Positions 53,094 to 61,411 of a stretch of DNA of 64,000 nucleotides are shown here, piece by piece. The DNA is from Bradyrhizobium agreste (GTDB lineage: Bacteria > Pseudomonadota > Alphaproteobacteria > Rhizobiales > Xanthobacteraceae), in NCBI RefSeq assembly GCF_016031625.1, contig NZ_JACCHP010000024.1:1-64000 (forward strand). The letters are read 5' to 3'. The notes beneath the pieces were generated by a model. It did not search any database. It saw only the letters and a list, made by a program, of their open reading frames with translations, and was not told the DNA's origin. Position 1 is the stretch's first letter. Each line of letters opens with the position of its first letter. A program made the translations under genes and the position numbers.

Positions 53094-53312
53094 ATGTCGG
53101 CAACCGCCCTTCTCGACCACAGCCATTATGAACAAGCCTGCGATCAGGCGATCGCGATGTGCGACGGCAATCTGCGCAGCACGATCAAGGCGTTGATCAT
53201 GGCCAACGAATATCTGGAAGCCGAGCTGGAGGAATTGCAGGCGGCGATTTCCGCGGGCTGCATTCCGGAGAGCTCGCGCAGCAACATGCGGAGCAAGAGC
53301 AGCGCCGCTTGA
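53094..53312 (+). CDS. Small hypothetical protein, 72 aa
   Basis: Starts at an ATG with GAGGACAACGCAG upstream. Predicted helical for most of its length (HYEQACDQAIAMCDGNLRSTIKALIMANEYLEAELEELQAAISAG), ending in a Ser/Arg/Lys-rich tail. No signal or membrane segment. It is 129 bp after the plus-strand DUF465 gene and on the same strand, so it could be cotranscribed. No known domain recognised. Confidence 0.75.
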   Translation: MSATALLDHSHYEQACDQAIAMCDGNLRSTIKALIMANEYLEAELEELQAAISAGCIPESSRSNMRSKSSAA

Positions 53313-53346
53313 TTTTCAAAGCGCGAAGAGGTCGCGCTTTGGTTCA

Positions 53347-53413
53347 AGCATGATCTTGTCGGAAAAACCGCTTCACACTGCGCTGACGCGGTTCCTCGGG
53401 TCCGGATCATGCT
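53347..53413. repeat. Dispersed inverted repeat, AGCATGATC family
   Basis: Perfect outer arms AGCATGATC and GATCATGCT with a GGAAAAACCG...CGGTTCCTCGGGTCCG core. Related to 1779-1826. It sits in front of the 83-aa gene at 53430. Confidence 0.7.
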
Positions 53414-53429
53414 CCATCGGAGCAACGCC

Positions 53430-53681
53430 ATGTCGGATGTGACCTATTACGTTGCAATGCCCTTTCTGCTCGATAACGACGGATCACCCGTCGCAGGCGC
53501 GGCAGAGGAATGTCAATCCTCGACGGCGGCGCTGCGACGCGCCGAGATTCTGGCGCGCGGCGCCGGCCATATCGGCGCGGTCGCGTTCAGCCGCAGCGGC
53601 GATCCCATGACGGGCGAGTTCGGCGACGCGACGCTGCTGCGCAAGTTCGGCAATGTGCCGGAAGATCTTGCGACGCTCTAG
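53430..53681 (+). CDS. Small hypothetical protein, 83 aa
   Basis: From the ATG at 53430 with CGGAGCAACGCC upstream. The sequence MSDVTYYVAMPFLLDNDGSPVAGAAEECQSSTAALRRAEIL and a closing GDPMTGEFGDATLLRKFGNVPEDL suggest a small mixed alpha/beta soluble protein. No known domain recognised. An ATG at 53409 lies inside the repeat and is less likely. Its end overlaps the convergent GGDEF gene by four bases. Confidence 0.75.
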   Translation: MSDVTYYVAMPFLLDNDGSPVAGAAEECQSSTAALRRAEILARGAGHIGAVAFSRSGDPMTGEFGDATLLRKFGNVPEDLATL

Positions 53682-54382
53682 CGCTCGCTGCCGACCAGCC
53701 TGATCCGCGGTTCGTGCCGGCGGTGCGCCTTGCGCACATACATGGCGGCATCCGCCTCCTCCAGGGCGCGGCCTGCCGCGGAATGCGGACCGAGCAGGGC
53801 GACGCCCGCCGAGGCGCCCGCGGTCACGTGCTGGCTGCGAAAGACGAAGGACAGTTCGTCGATCGCCTGCTCCAAGGCCGCGGCCTTCGCCTTGGCATCG
53901 GTCTCGCTGATATTCCAGAGCAGCAGCGCGAACTCGTCGCCCCCGAGCCGGCCGACCACGTCGGAGGCGCGCACCTGTCGCGTCAGCGTGGCGACGATCG
54001 CCTTGAGCACCTCATCGCCGGCGGCATGACCGAAGGAATCGTTGATCGGCTTCAGCCGATCGACGTCGAGCACGACCAGCGCCCCGCTGGCGCGGTAGCG
54101 CTTCATATAGGCGATGGCGCGCACGAGCTCGCGCTCGAAACCGCGCCGGTTGGGAATCCCGAGCAGGAAATCGGTGTCGGCGGCCGCCTCGAGCTCCGAG
54201 ATCCGCAGCAGGGCTGCCTTGAGCTTGCTCCTGAGGCCGCGGATGATCGCCTTGTCATCGGCAGCCGGCACGCTGCGCAAGGCCGGTTTGGCCGCGCGAC
54301 TCGAAACGGCTTTGGATCGGCGGGCGCTGATGTTCCGGCCCTTTCTGGCCTTCGCAGGGCTCGCCCTTTTCGGTTTCTTCAT
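53678..54382 (-). CDS. Stand-alone GGDEF diguanylate cyclase
   Basis: 234 aa from the ATG at 54382 (AGGA five nt upstream; ATGs or GTG further out are possible). The first 55 residues are strongly basic and probably disordered, then a short coiled coil, then a GGDEF domain (about 75-230). DTDFLLGIPNRRGFERELVRA opens it, the active site RLGGDEFALLLW is canonical, and RxxD (RASD) five residues before it forms the inhibitory I-site. It should make cyclic-di-GMP under product control. No membrane segment. Confidence 0.92.
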   Translation of the reverse strand: MKKPKRASPAKARKGRNISARRSKAVSSRAAKPALRSVPAADDKAIIRGLRSKLKAALLRISELEAAADTDFLLGIPNRRGFERELVRAIAYMKRYRASGALVVLDVDRLKPINDSFGHAAGDEVLKAIVATLTRQVRASDVVGRLGGDEFALLLWNISETDAKAKAAALEQAIDELSFVFRSQHVTAGASAGVALLGPHSAAGRALEEADAAMYVRKAHRRHEPRIRLVGSER

Positions 54383-54524
54383 GGGCATCCTGCTCAATGA
54401 AGGCTTGCGGGGATTCACCAAGACAGGATAGTGGATTCCCTTCTCCTTGCCACCGCCTTGCGAGCCGCCGGCCGGAATCGTTAATCTGGCCTATCTCTCT
54501 GTTTTTCTGGGCACAATTGACGTC

Positions 54525-55013
54525 ATGACCGCGCCGATCGCCATCATCATGGGAAGCCAGTCGGACTGGGACACGATGCGGCACGCCGCCGACACGCTTG
54601 ACGCGCTCGGCATTGCTGCCGACAGCCGCATCGTCTCGGCCCACCGCACGCCCGACCGGCTGTTCGCATTCGCCAAGGGCGCCAAGGCCGCGGGTTACAA
54701 GGTCATCATCGCCGGCGCTGGTGGCGCGGCCCATCTGCCCGGCATGGCGGCGGCGCTGACGGAACTCCCCGTCTTCGGCGTTCCCGTCGAATCCAAGACG
54801 CTCAAGGGCGTCGATTCGCTCTATTCGATCGTGCAGATGCCCGCAGGCATCCCGGTCGGCACCCTCGCCATCGGCAAGGCCGGCGCCATCAATGCCGCGC
54901 TGCTGGCGGCCGCCGTGCTCGCATTGTCCGATCCGGCCCTGTCGGATCGCCTCGCCGCCTGGCGCAAGGCGCAGACCGAGGCGGTCGCCGAGCGCCCGGA
55001 GGGCAAGGCGTGA
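54525..55013 (+). CDS. purE: N5-carboxyaminoimidazole ribonucleotide mutase
   Basis: 162 aa from the ATG at 54525. All class I PurE motifs are present: IIMGSQSDWDTM, RIVSAHRTPDRLF, VIIAGAGGAAHLPGMAAALTELPVFGVPV and MPAGIPVGTLAIGKAGAINAALLAA. It converts N5-CAIR to CAIR in purine synthesis. Its stop overlaps the purK start (GTGA), so the pair is coupled. Confidence 0.98.
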   Translation: MTAPIAIIMGSQSDWDTMRHAADTLDALGIAADSRIVSAHRTPDRLFAFAKGAKAAGYKVIIAGAGGAAHLPGMAAALTELPVFGVPVESKTLKGVDSLYSIVQMPAGIPVGTLAIGKAGAINAALLAAAVLALSDPALSDRLAAWRKAQTEAVAERPEGKA

Positions 55014-56116
55014 CGGACAGCAGGCAAGTGAAGCTGAAGCCCGGCGACACCATCGGAATCCTCGGCGGCGGACAATTGGGCCGGATGCTGGCCATGGCCG
55101 CGGCGCGGCTCGGCCTGCGCTGCCAGGTGTTCTCACCCGATCCGGATTCGCCGGCCTTCGACGTCGTGCTGAACGCGACCTGCGCTGAATATGCCGACGT
55201 CGAGGCGCTCGAATTGTTCGCGCATGATGTCGACGTCATCACCTACGAATTCGAGAACGTGCCGGCGGCAGCGGCGCTGGTGCTGGACGCGCGCCGCCCG
55301 GTGCTGCCCAACCGCAAGGTTCTCGAGACCACCCAGGACCGGCTCGCCGAGAAGGATTTCGTGACCAAGCTCGGGATCGGTACTGCCGCCTATGCCGACG
55401 TCACCTCCGTCTCCTCGCTGCGCGAGGCGATCGCCAGGATCGGCCTTCCAGCGGTGCTGAAAACCCGCCGCTTCGGCTATGACGGCAAGGGCCAGGCCAT
55501 CATTCGCGAGGGCGACGACATCGCCAAAGTGTGGACCAGCCTCGCCACCAAATCGGCGATCCTGGAGGCCTTCGTGCCCTACGAGCGCGAGATCTCCGTG
55601 ATCGCCGCGCGCGCGGCCACGGGCGAGGTCGAGTGCTTCGACGTCACCGAGAACGAGCACCGCGACCACATCCTGAAGATATCGCGTGCGCCCGCGTCGA
55701 TCCCTGATGCGCTCGCAGCGGAGGCGCGCAACGTTGCGAGCAAGATCGCAACCGCGCTCGACTATGTCGGCGTGCTCGCGGTCGAGATGTTCGTTCTTGC
55801 CAACGGCACCGGGCCGAAGGTGCTGGTGAACGAGATCGCGCCACGCGTGCACAATTCCGGGCACTGGACGCTCGACGGCGCCTCCGTCTCGCAGTTCGAG
55901 CAGCACATCCGCGCCATTGCCGGCTGGCCGCTCGGCAAGCCGGTGCGCCACGGCGAGGTCGTCACCATGACCAACCTGATTGGCGACGAAATCAACGATT
56001 ACGAAAAGTGGCTCGGCGTGCCGGGCGCGACCGTGCACATCTACGGCAAGGGCGCGCCGCGCCCCGGCCGCAAGATGGGGCACGTGACCGAAGTTAGGCC
56101 GCCCCTGGACAAGTGA
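55010..56116 (+). CDS. purK: N5-carboxyaminoimidazole ribonucleotide synthase
   Basis: 368 aa from a GTG at 55010 overlapping the purE stop. N-terminal PurK signature IGILGGGQLGRMLAMAAARLGLRC, the ATP-grasp region VLKTRRFGYDGKGQAII and EAFVPYEREISVIAAR, and NEIAPRVHNSGHWTLDGASVSQFEQHIRA near the end. It carboxylates AIR using ATP and bicarbonate; PurE then rearranges the product. Together they replace the single-enzyme route. Confidence 0.98.
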   Translation: MTDSRQVKLKPGDTIGILGGGQLGRMLAMAAARLGLRCQVFSPDPDSPAFDVVLNATCAEYADVEALELFAHDVDVITYEFENVPAAAALVLDARRPVLPNRKVLETTQDRLAEKDFVTKLGIGTAAYADVTSVSSLREAIARIGLPAVLKTRRFGYDGKGQAIIREGDDIAKVWTSLATKSAILEAFVPYEREISVIAARAATGEVECFDVTENEHRDHILKISRAPASIPDALAAEARNVASKIATALDYVGVLAVEMFVLANGTGPKVLVNEIAPRVHNSGHWTLDGASVSQFEQHIRAIAGWPLGKPVRHGEVVTMTNLIGDEINDYEKWLGVPGATVHIYGKGAPRPGRKMGHVTEVRPPLDK

Positions 56117-56409
56117 CGGGATCACAGCAAAGGCTGCGTCCGGCCTGGTCCATGTCGCGTCTCCCCTGATTTTCGGCGCAAAGCGTCCGAGATCGGCCCG
56201 TCCGCGGCGCCAAACCACCCGATCAGGGGCCGCACGGGGCCATTTTTGCCGCATTTAATGGCCGAACTTGGCTCGAAAACCCGCTTGGCCGGTGGACATC
56301 CGCGGTTTTGTCTGATACATCCGCGCGCTCAAGGTTAAGGGCTTGCGCGTTTCGCCATCCCCTTTGACTTACCAGAATTCAAATCCGATCCACCTGAAGA
56401 GGATGCCGC

Positions 56410-56706
56410 GTGCAGGTTCTCGTTCGCGATAACAATGTTGATCAAGCCCTCAAGGCGCTGAAGAAGAAGATGCAGCGCGAGGGAATTTTCCGCGAGATGA
56501 AGCTCCGCGGTCATTACGAGAAGCCCTCCGAGAAGAAGGCCCGCGAAAAGGCCGAAGCCGTGCGCCGCGCACGCAAGCTGGCCCGCAAGAAGCTGCAGCG
56601 CGAAGGCCTGCTGCCGATGAAGCCGAAGCCGGTGTTCGGCGCCGGCCCGGGCGGTGATCGCGGCGGTCGCGGCGGCCCCGGTGCAGGTCCGCGCGGACCG
56701 CGCTGA
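56410..56706 (+). CDS. rpsU: 30S ribosomal protein S21
   Basis: 98 aa from a GTG at 56410, preceded by AGAGGA six nt away. VQVLVRDNNVDQALKALKKKMQREGIFREMKLRGHYEKPSEKK is the S21 core. A Gly/Arg/Pro-rich tail (GAGPGGDRGGRGGP) extends it, as in other Rhizobiales. S21 helps start translation on the small subunit. Monocistronic with a good terminator. Confidence 0.97.
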   Translation: MQVLVRDNNVDQALKALKKKMQREGIFREMKLRGHYEKPSEKKAREKAEAVRRARKLARKKLQREGLLPMKPKPVFGAGPGGDRGGRGGPGAGPRGPR

Positions 56707-56736
56707 ACCGATTCAGCAAGACCTTAGTTTTCGATG

Positions 56737-56766
56737 ACGCGGGCCCCAGGCCCGCGTTATTGTTTT
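56737..56766 (+). terminator. Rho-independent terminator of rpsU
   Basis: Perfect 9-bp stem ACGCGGGCC/GGCCCGCGT with a CCA loop followed by TATTGTTTT, 30 bp after rpsU. Confidence 0.85.
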
Positions 56767-56807
56767 GAGGATTTGTCGGAGCAAGCTCTAGCGCGAGCGA
56801 ACCGTAG

Positions 56808-57458
56808 ATGGCCTCCCCTTTCCCTCAGCGCGGCTTTGCGCGACGGCGCCGGATCTGGCAGCCGCCGCTCGCGGCGGCGTTGACGGGAATCGCACTGTGC
56901 GGCTGCTCGTTCGATCTGGGATCGCTGATGCCGGAAAAGGACAAGCCGCAGGAGGCCCCCAAGGCCGCCGCGCCGGCCGAGAGCGCAGTGAGCGCCGGCA
57001 ACGTCACCGAAGCCCAGACCCATACGGCGAAGGCTCAGTCCCTGGCGAAGTCAGGCGAGACCGCGGCAGCGCTCGACGAGTTCAATCGCGCGGTCGGCCT
57101 CGATCCCTACAATGCGCAGGCGCTCTATGGCCGCGCCCTGATCTACCAGGGCAACAACCAGCACGACTTCGCGATTGCCGATTTCAGCGCCGCCAGCGGA
57201 CTCAACCCGCAAAAGGCCGAGCCGCTGCTCGGCCGCGCCAACAGCTATCTGGCGCTCGGCAAGGTCAAGGAGGCCGCAGCCGATCTCGATGAAGCCTCCG
57301 CGGCCGATCCGCACAATGCCCAGGTCTGGACGGCGCGCGGACAGGCCTATGAGCGCCTGGGCGACAAGGCCAAGGCGGCCGCGTCCTACACCAAGGCGGT
57401 TGCGCTTCGCCCACGCGATGAAGCCGCCCGCAGCGGTCTCGCCCGCGTCGGCGGCTGA
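56808..57458 (+). CDS. TPR-repeat lipoprotein
   Basis: 216 aa. A basic N-terminus and hydrophobic stretch (PPLAAALTGIALCGC) end in a lipobox-like LCGC, so membrane anchoring through Cys is likely. Residues 60-210 hold about four tetratricopeptide repeats (AKSGETAAALDEFNRAVGLDPYNAQALYGRALIY and following units). TPR domains mediate protein contacts; the partner is unknown. Confidence 0.9.
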   Translation: MASPFPQRGFARRRRIWQPPLAAALTGIALCGCSFDLGSLMPEKDKPQEAPKAAAPAESAVSAGNVTEAQTHTAKAQSLAKSGETAAALDEFNRAVGLDPYNAQALYGRALIYQGNNQHDFAIADFSAASGLNPQKAEPLLGRANSYLALGKVKEAAADLDEASAADPHNAQVWTARGQAYERLGDKAKAAASYTKAVALRPRDEAARSGLARVGG

Positions 57459-57479
57459 CGGTGCGCGGCCTTAGTCGTT

Positions 57480-58403
57480 CTAGTCGGGCGTGGCGCTCTT
57501 GGGCAGAACGGCGTTGAACATCGACTTCATGCCCGACAGCATCTCGTCGGCCACATTGGTCTTCTTCGGCCGCGGCATGGCGGCGCCCGCGTCGGCACGC
57601 AGGTCGAGCGGCGGCGCGATGACCGGCACGGGAATGTCGGCCGGCGGCGTCACCCGATTCGGATCGTCGTTGCCGATCGAGGCCGTATAGGGCGGATTGG
57701 AGCCCGCATTGCCATAGGCCTCGGGCGACGGCGTCGAGACATTGATCGGCGGCGGCAGCGGGCGGACCGGAGACGGCTCCACATTCACGACCCGCGGGGC
57801 CTCCGGCGTGCGGGCGGCATCCCGCACCGCAGGCTCAGCCGTCCGATCGGCCGGCTTGGCATCCGGGGCGCGAGCCTCGGTCGGCTTGGTTTCGGACGAT
57901 CTCGCCTCGGCAGCCTTGCCCTCAGGCGACTTGCGCAGGCGCTCGATCGCCGCACGCGCCAGATCGTTGGCGTCGGGAGTCGCGGCCGGGGAAGCCGCCG
58001 TCGGGGCCGAATTGGCCTCAACCACGGGAGCGGATGCTGCCGGTGCGGATTTCGCCGCGGCCTTGTCGCGGGCAGAAGGACGGCCGCGTGGGCCGGTCTC
58101 AGCGGGAGCCACGTCTGCAGCCTTGGTCTCGGCGGCCGGCGGGTGATCGGCCGGCTTCTCGGCTGCCGCCTTGTCGGTCACGCTCTTCTCGGGGATGCCC
58201 TTGGCCTTGACGCCGGGGGCGGGAAGCTTGGCGGTATCGGTCGGCTTGCCGTCGCTGCCGGCCTGGGCAGGCGCGGTCAGGGCGGCTGGGGTGTCGGCGG
58301 CCGGCTTGGCGTTGATGTAATGATTGACGATGTAAGCCCCGATGATCGTCGCGAGCACCGAGGGGAAAATATCCATCGAAATTTTTGCGAGGTATTTCAG
58401 CAT
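57480..58403 (-). CDS. Membrane-anchored Pro/Ala-rich protein, unknown
   Basis: 307 aa from the ATG at 58403, with GGAG nine nt upstream. One N-terminal membrane helix (ISMDIFPSVLATIIGAYIVNHYI, about 8-30) precedes 250 residues of Ala/Pro/Lys/Glu-rich low-complexity sequence. A short conserved-looking C-terminus follows (KKTNVADEMLSGMKSMFNAVLPKSA). It is probably a periplasmic spacer protein with a C-terminal contact helix. I recognise no family. It is convergent with the TPR gene and ends 21 bp from it. Confidence 0.8.
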   Translation of the reverse strand: MLKYLAKISMDIFPSVLATIIGAYIVNHYINAKPAADTPAALTAPAQAGSDGKPTDTAKLPAPGVKAKGIPEKSVTDKAAAEKPADHPPAAETKAADVAPAETGPRGRPSARDKAAAKSAPAASAPVVEANSAPTAASPAATPDANDLARAAIERLRKSPEGKAAEARSSETKPTEARAPDAKPADRTAEPAVRDAARTPEAPRVVNVEPSPVRPLPPPINVSTPSPEAYGNAGSNPPYTASIGNDDPNRVTPPADIPVPVIAPPLDLRADAGAAMPRPKKTNVADEMLSGMKSMFNAVLPKSATPD

Positions 58404-58494
58404 TCCGACCACTCCCCGCGCGACCTGATGCGGGAACTTTAGGGCATTGTGAGGGATCAACTGCGACGGATCGATGGCAAACGGCGGCGAGACC

Positions 58495-58779
58495 CTAGCG
58501 TTTCAGCTCAATTTCAAGGAACACGATCTCAGTTGAGGTTTCGTTAAGTACGTTATGCTGGACGCCGGCCTTGCGGAAATAGGATTTCCCGGCGGCAAGC
58601 TGCGCCTTGGACCGCTCGCCATTGGGGGCCACGATGGTCATTTCGCCGGCGGCGACCGGAACGATCACATAGTCCATTCCGTGGGTGTGATGGCCGGTCG
58701 CGCTGCCGGGGGCAAGCCGCCATTCGGTCACCCGGACTTCTTCGTTGTCGATCTGGACCTCGGACTTGGCGGCAAGCAC
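58495..58779 (-). CDS. Single-domain cupin protein
   Basis: 94 aa cupin fold. First metal motif WRLAPGSATGHHTHGMDYVIVPVAAGEM (His, His, Glu/Asp positions partly kept), second KAQLAAGKSYFRKAGVQHNVLNETSTEIVFLEIELK with His. Function unknown. It is 12 bp downstream of the ChaA-like gene on the same strand, so the two are probably cotranscribed. Confidence 0.9.
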   Translation of the reverse strand: MLAAKSEVQIDNEEVRVTEWRLAPGSATGHHTHGMDYVIVPVAAGEMTIVAPNGERSKAQLAAGKSYFRKAGVQHNVLNETSTEIVFLEIELKR

Positions 58780-58791
58780 TGGGAGCTCCTT

Positions 58792-59889
58792 CTAGGGCAC
58801 GAAAACCATGAACACGTAGACGGCAAATACCACCATATGCACCAGGCCGAACAGGACATTGGTCCTGCCCGTGCCGAAGGTCAGCATGCTCAGGAAGAAG
58901 GTCAGCAACAAGAGCACGCTGCCCTGGGCGCTGAGGCCGAGCTCGAGCTCCTTGTCGAGCGCGTAGGTGGCGACTCCGACGGCGGGAATCGTCAGGCCGA
59001 TGGTCGCCAGCGAGGAGCCGAGGGCGAGATTGATGCTCTTCTGGAGGTCGTTCCTGCGCGCCGCCGCGACGGCCGCAACGCCCTCGGGCATCAGGATCAG
59101 CACCGCGACCAAAAGGCCGGCAAAGGCCGGCGGCGCGCCGATCCTGGCGCCCACGGCATCCACCACCAGCGAGAATTTCTTGGCGAGCAGCACGACCGCC
59201 AGAAGCGAGATCAGGAGCAGCACCACGGTGAGCGCGAGTGCCCCTGCCGACACATGCGCCGCCCCGCCCTCGCCCTCCGCACGTTCATGCACGAAGTAAT
59301 CCTTGTGCAGGACGGTCTGGGTGTAGAGAAACACCGCATAGAGCGCCAGCGTGACCACGTCGACGAAGCCGAGCTGGACCGCCGAATAAACCGGCCCAGG
59401 CGTGGTGGTGGTGTAGTTCGGCATGATCAGCGTGATGGTCGCGAGCGCGAACAGGACGCTGAGATAGACGTTGGCGCCGGAGAGCTGAAAGCCCTGCTCG
59501 CGATAGCGCAGGCCGCCGATGAAGATGCAGAGCCCGACCAGGCCGTTGCAGACGATCATGACCACGGCGAACACGGTGTCGCGGGCCAGTGCCGGGGCAG
59601 GCTTGTCGCCCAGCATGATCGTGGTGATCAGCGCGACCTCGATGATGGTCACCGAGAGCGTCAGCACCAGCGTGCCATAGGGTTCGCCGACCCGCTCTGC
59701 GATCACTTCGGCATGATGAACCGCGGCGAACACCGTGCCGAACAGGATGACCAGGAGGACGACGGCGAAGGCGAGCCCGCCAAACGACAGCGTGAACATA
59801 TAACCCGTCGCGCTGACGGCTGCGAACAACAGCACGGCCAGCGCCGGGAAGATCCAGGCCGACCGGGGCATCGCACGATATGCGCTCAT
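58792..59889 (-). CDS. chaA: Ca2+/H+ (ChaA-type) antiporter
   Basis: 365 aa with about eleven membrane helices. Two CaCA repeats carry the acidic signature stretches: FGTVFAAVHHAEVIAERVGEPYGTLVLTLSVTIIEVALI and LILMPEGVAAVAAARRNDLQKSINLALGSSLATIGLTIPAV. The central VHERAEGEGGAAHVS loop is typical of ChaA. It expels Ca2+ or Na+/K+ for protons. The upstream gene on the same strand encodes another cation antiporter (59939-61411). Confidence 0.93.
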   Translation of the reverse strand: MSAYRAMPRSAWIFPALAVLLFAAVSATGYMFTLSFGGLAFAVVLLVILFGTVFAAVHHAEVIAERVGEPYGTLVLTLSVTIIEVALITTIMLGDKPAPALARDTVFAVVMIVCNGLVGLCIFIGGLRYREQGFQLSGANVYLSVLFALATITLIMPNYTTTTPGPVYSAVQLGFVDVVTLALYAVFLYTQTVLHKDYFVHERAEGEGGAAHVSAGALALTVVLLLISLLAVVLLAKKFSLVVDAVGARIGAPPAFAGLLVAVLILMPEGVAAVAAARRNDLQKSINLALGSSLATIGLTIPAVGVATYALDKELELGLSAQGSVLLLLTFFLSMLTFGTGRTNVLFGLVHMVVFAVYVFMVFVP

Positions 59890-59938
59890 CGACTGCTTCC
59901 AGTTGCTGGAATGAGCAGTAGCAAATCAAGCGCGAGAT

Positions 59939-61411
59939 TCAATGCCAATGCAGGATCGGGGCGAGCGGGAGGAACGTCAGCAGCAGGAAAAGCGGGATCA
60001 GCACGGCGCCTGCGCGCAGGAAATAGCCGAAGAAGCTCGGCATCCCGATGCCATTCTCGCTGGCAATGCTGCTCACCATGAAGTTCGGCGCGTTGCCGAT
60101 ATAGGTGAGCGCTCCCATGTAGACGGCCCCCATGGAGATCGAGGCGAGCGTGCCCGAGAGCTCGTGCATCAGCACCTGCGGGTCGCCGCCGGCGAGCTCG
60201 AAGAACAACAGATATGTCGGCGCATTGTCGAGGAACGCCGACATCAGGCCGGTGAACCAGAAATAGGCGGCCTCGCGCGGTGCGCCGTTCGGCTCCGTCA
60301 CGGCCGACAGCAGCCAGGCGAACGCACCGTGATGGCCGGCATTGAGCATGGCAATGACCGGGATGATGGCGACAAAGATCCCTGCGAACAGTTTGGCGAC
60401 CTCGCGGATCGGCTCCCAGGTGAAGCCGTTGGCCTGCCTGTGCTCATCGGGCGTCAGCCACACCGACAGCGCCGCAATCGCCAGCAGCACCAGATTGCGG
60501 ACGACGTCCTCCAGCTCCAGTCTGGTGCCGAGAATATCGACCGCAATGCCGGGCTTCCACATCGCCGAGGCGAGCAGGCTGACGACGATGGCCGCGATCA
60601 GCACCAGATTGACGATGCCGCGGATGCGGACCGGCTGCGCGGGGCCGGTGTCATCGGGCGGCGGCTCGCTCCGGAAGCGCCGGACATCGATCGCGGCGAA
60701 GATCGCAAGCAGCAGCCCGGCCACGATCGCAGTCTGCAACCAGATGGTCCGCGTGGTCCAGAAGAAGTCAACGCCATGCAAGAAGCCGACGTACAGCGGG
60801 GGATCGCCAAGCGGGCTCAGCGCGCCGCCGACATTCGCAACCAGGATGATGAAGAAGATCACAACATGAGTGTTGTGGCGCCGCAGCCGGTTGGCGCGGA
60901 CCAGGGGGCGGATCAGGATCATCGCGGCACCCGTGGTGCCGACGACGCTCGCCCCGAACGTGCCGAGCGCGAGGATGCCGACATTCGCCGCCGGCGTGCC
61001 CTTGATGTCGCCCGTAATAAGAATGCCGCCGGCCACGACATAGAGCGCGAACAGCAGCACGATGAAGCCGAGATATTCGGCGATCATGGCATGGACCAGC
61101 GCCGCCAGTGTCGCCATGCCGCCGGCGAAGACGACGAGCGAAGCGAGCGCCAGCAGCGACCAGGCAGCGGTGATCCTGCCGTAATGGTGATGCCAGATCT
61201 TTGGGAACAGCAGCGGCCCCAGAGCGATCGACAGCAACAAGCCGGCAAAGGGCAGCGCGTAGGGCCAGCGCATCGCCGCACCGTCGAGCCCGGTCGCCGC
61301 AAGCGCATTCTGCGGCAGAAGCGTCAAGCAGGAGACAGCGAGTGCTGGAATGTACCGTTGAGCCAAGCCGTCAGCCGCCAATGAAGCCTCTCGCCGTTTC
61401 GATCGCGCCAT
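59939..61411 (-). CDS. NhaD/CitMHS-type sodium:proton antiporter
   Basis: 490 aa from the ATG at 61411; a TTG at 61366 is an alternative that would avoid overlap with the upstream hydrolase. About 12 membrane helices. Ion-transporter superfamily features: SVVGTTGAAMILIRPLVRANRLRRHNTH, NVGGALSPLGDPPLYVGFLHGVDFFW, and FTGLMSAFLDNAPTYLLFFELAGGDP near the end, with GALTYIGNAPNFMVSSIA. Probably exchanges Na+ for H+. Read with chaA (49 bp gap). Confidence 0.9.
   Translation of the reverse strand: MARSKRREASLAADGLAQRYIPALAVSCLTLLPQNALAATGLDGAAMRWPYALPFAGLLLSIALGPLLFPKIWHHHYGRITAAWSLLALASLVVFAGGMATLAALVHAMIAEYLGFIVLLFALYVVAGGILITGDIKGTPAANVGILALGTFGASVVGTTGAAMILIRPLVRANRLRRHNTHVVIFFIILVANVGGALSPLGDPPLYVGFLHGVDFFWTTRTIWLQTAIVAGLLLAIFAAIDVRRFRSEPPPDDTGPAQPVRIRGIVNLVLIAAIVVSLLASAMWKPGIAVDILGTRLELEDVVRNLVLLAIAALSVWLTPDEHRQANGFTWEPIREVAKLFAGIFVAIIPVIAMLNAGHHGAFAWLLSAVTEPNGAPREAAYFWFTGLMSAFLDNAPTYLLFFELAGGDPQVLMHELSGTLASISMGAVYMGALTYIGNAPNFMVSSIASENGIGMPSFFGYFLRAGAVLIPLFLLLTFLPLAPILHWH

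Noticed and set aside
58555..60081. Plus-strand open frame of about 508 codons
   Set aside because: Antisense to the cupin and Ca2+/H+ antiporter genes. Its His/Glu/Asp-rich composition reflects reverse-complement membrane-protein codons.
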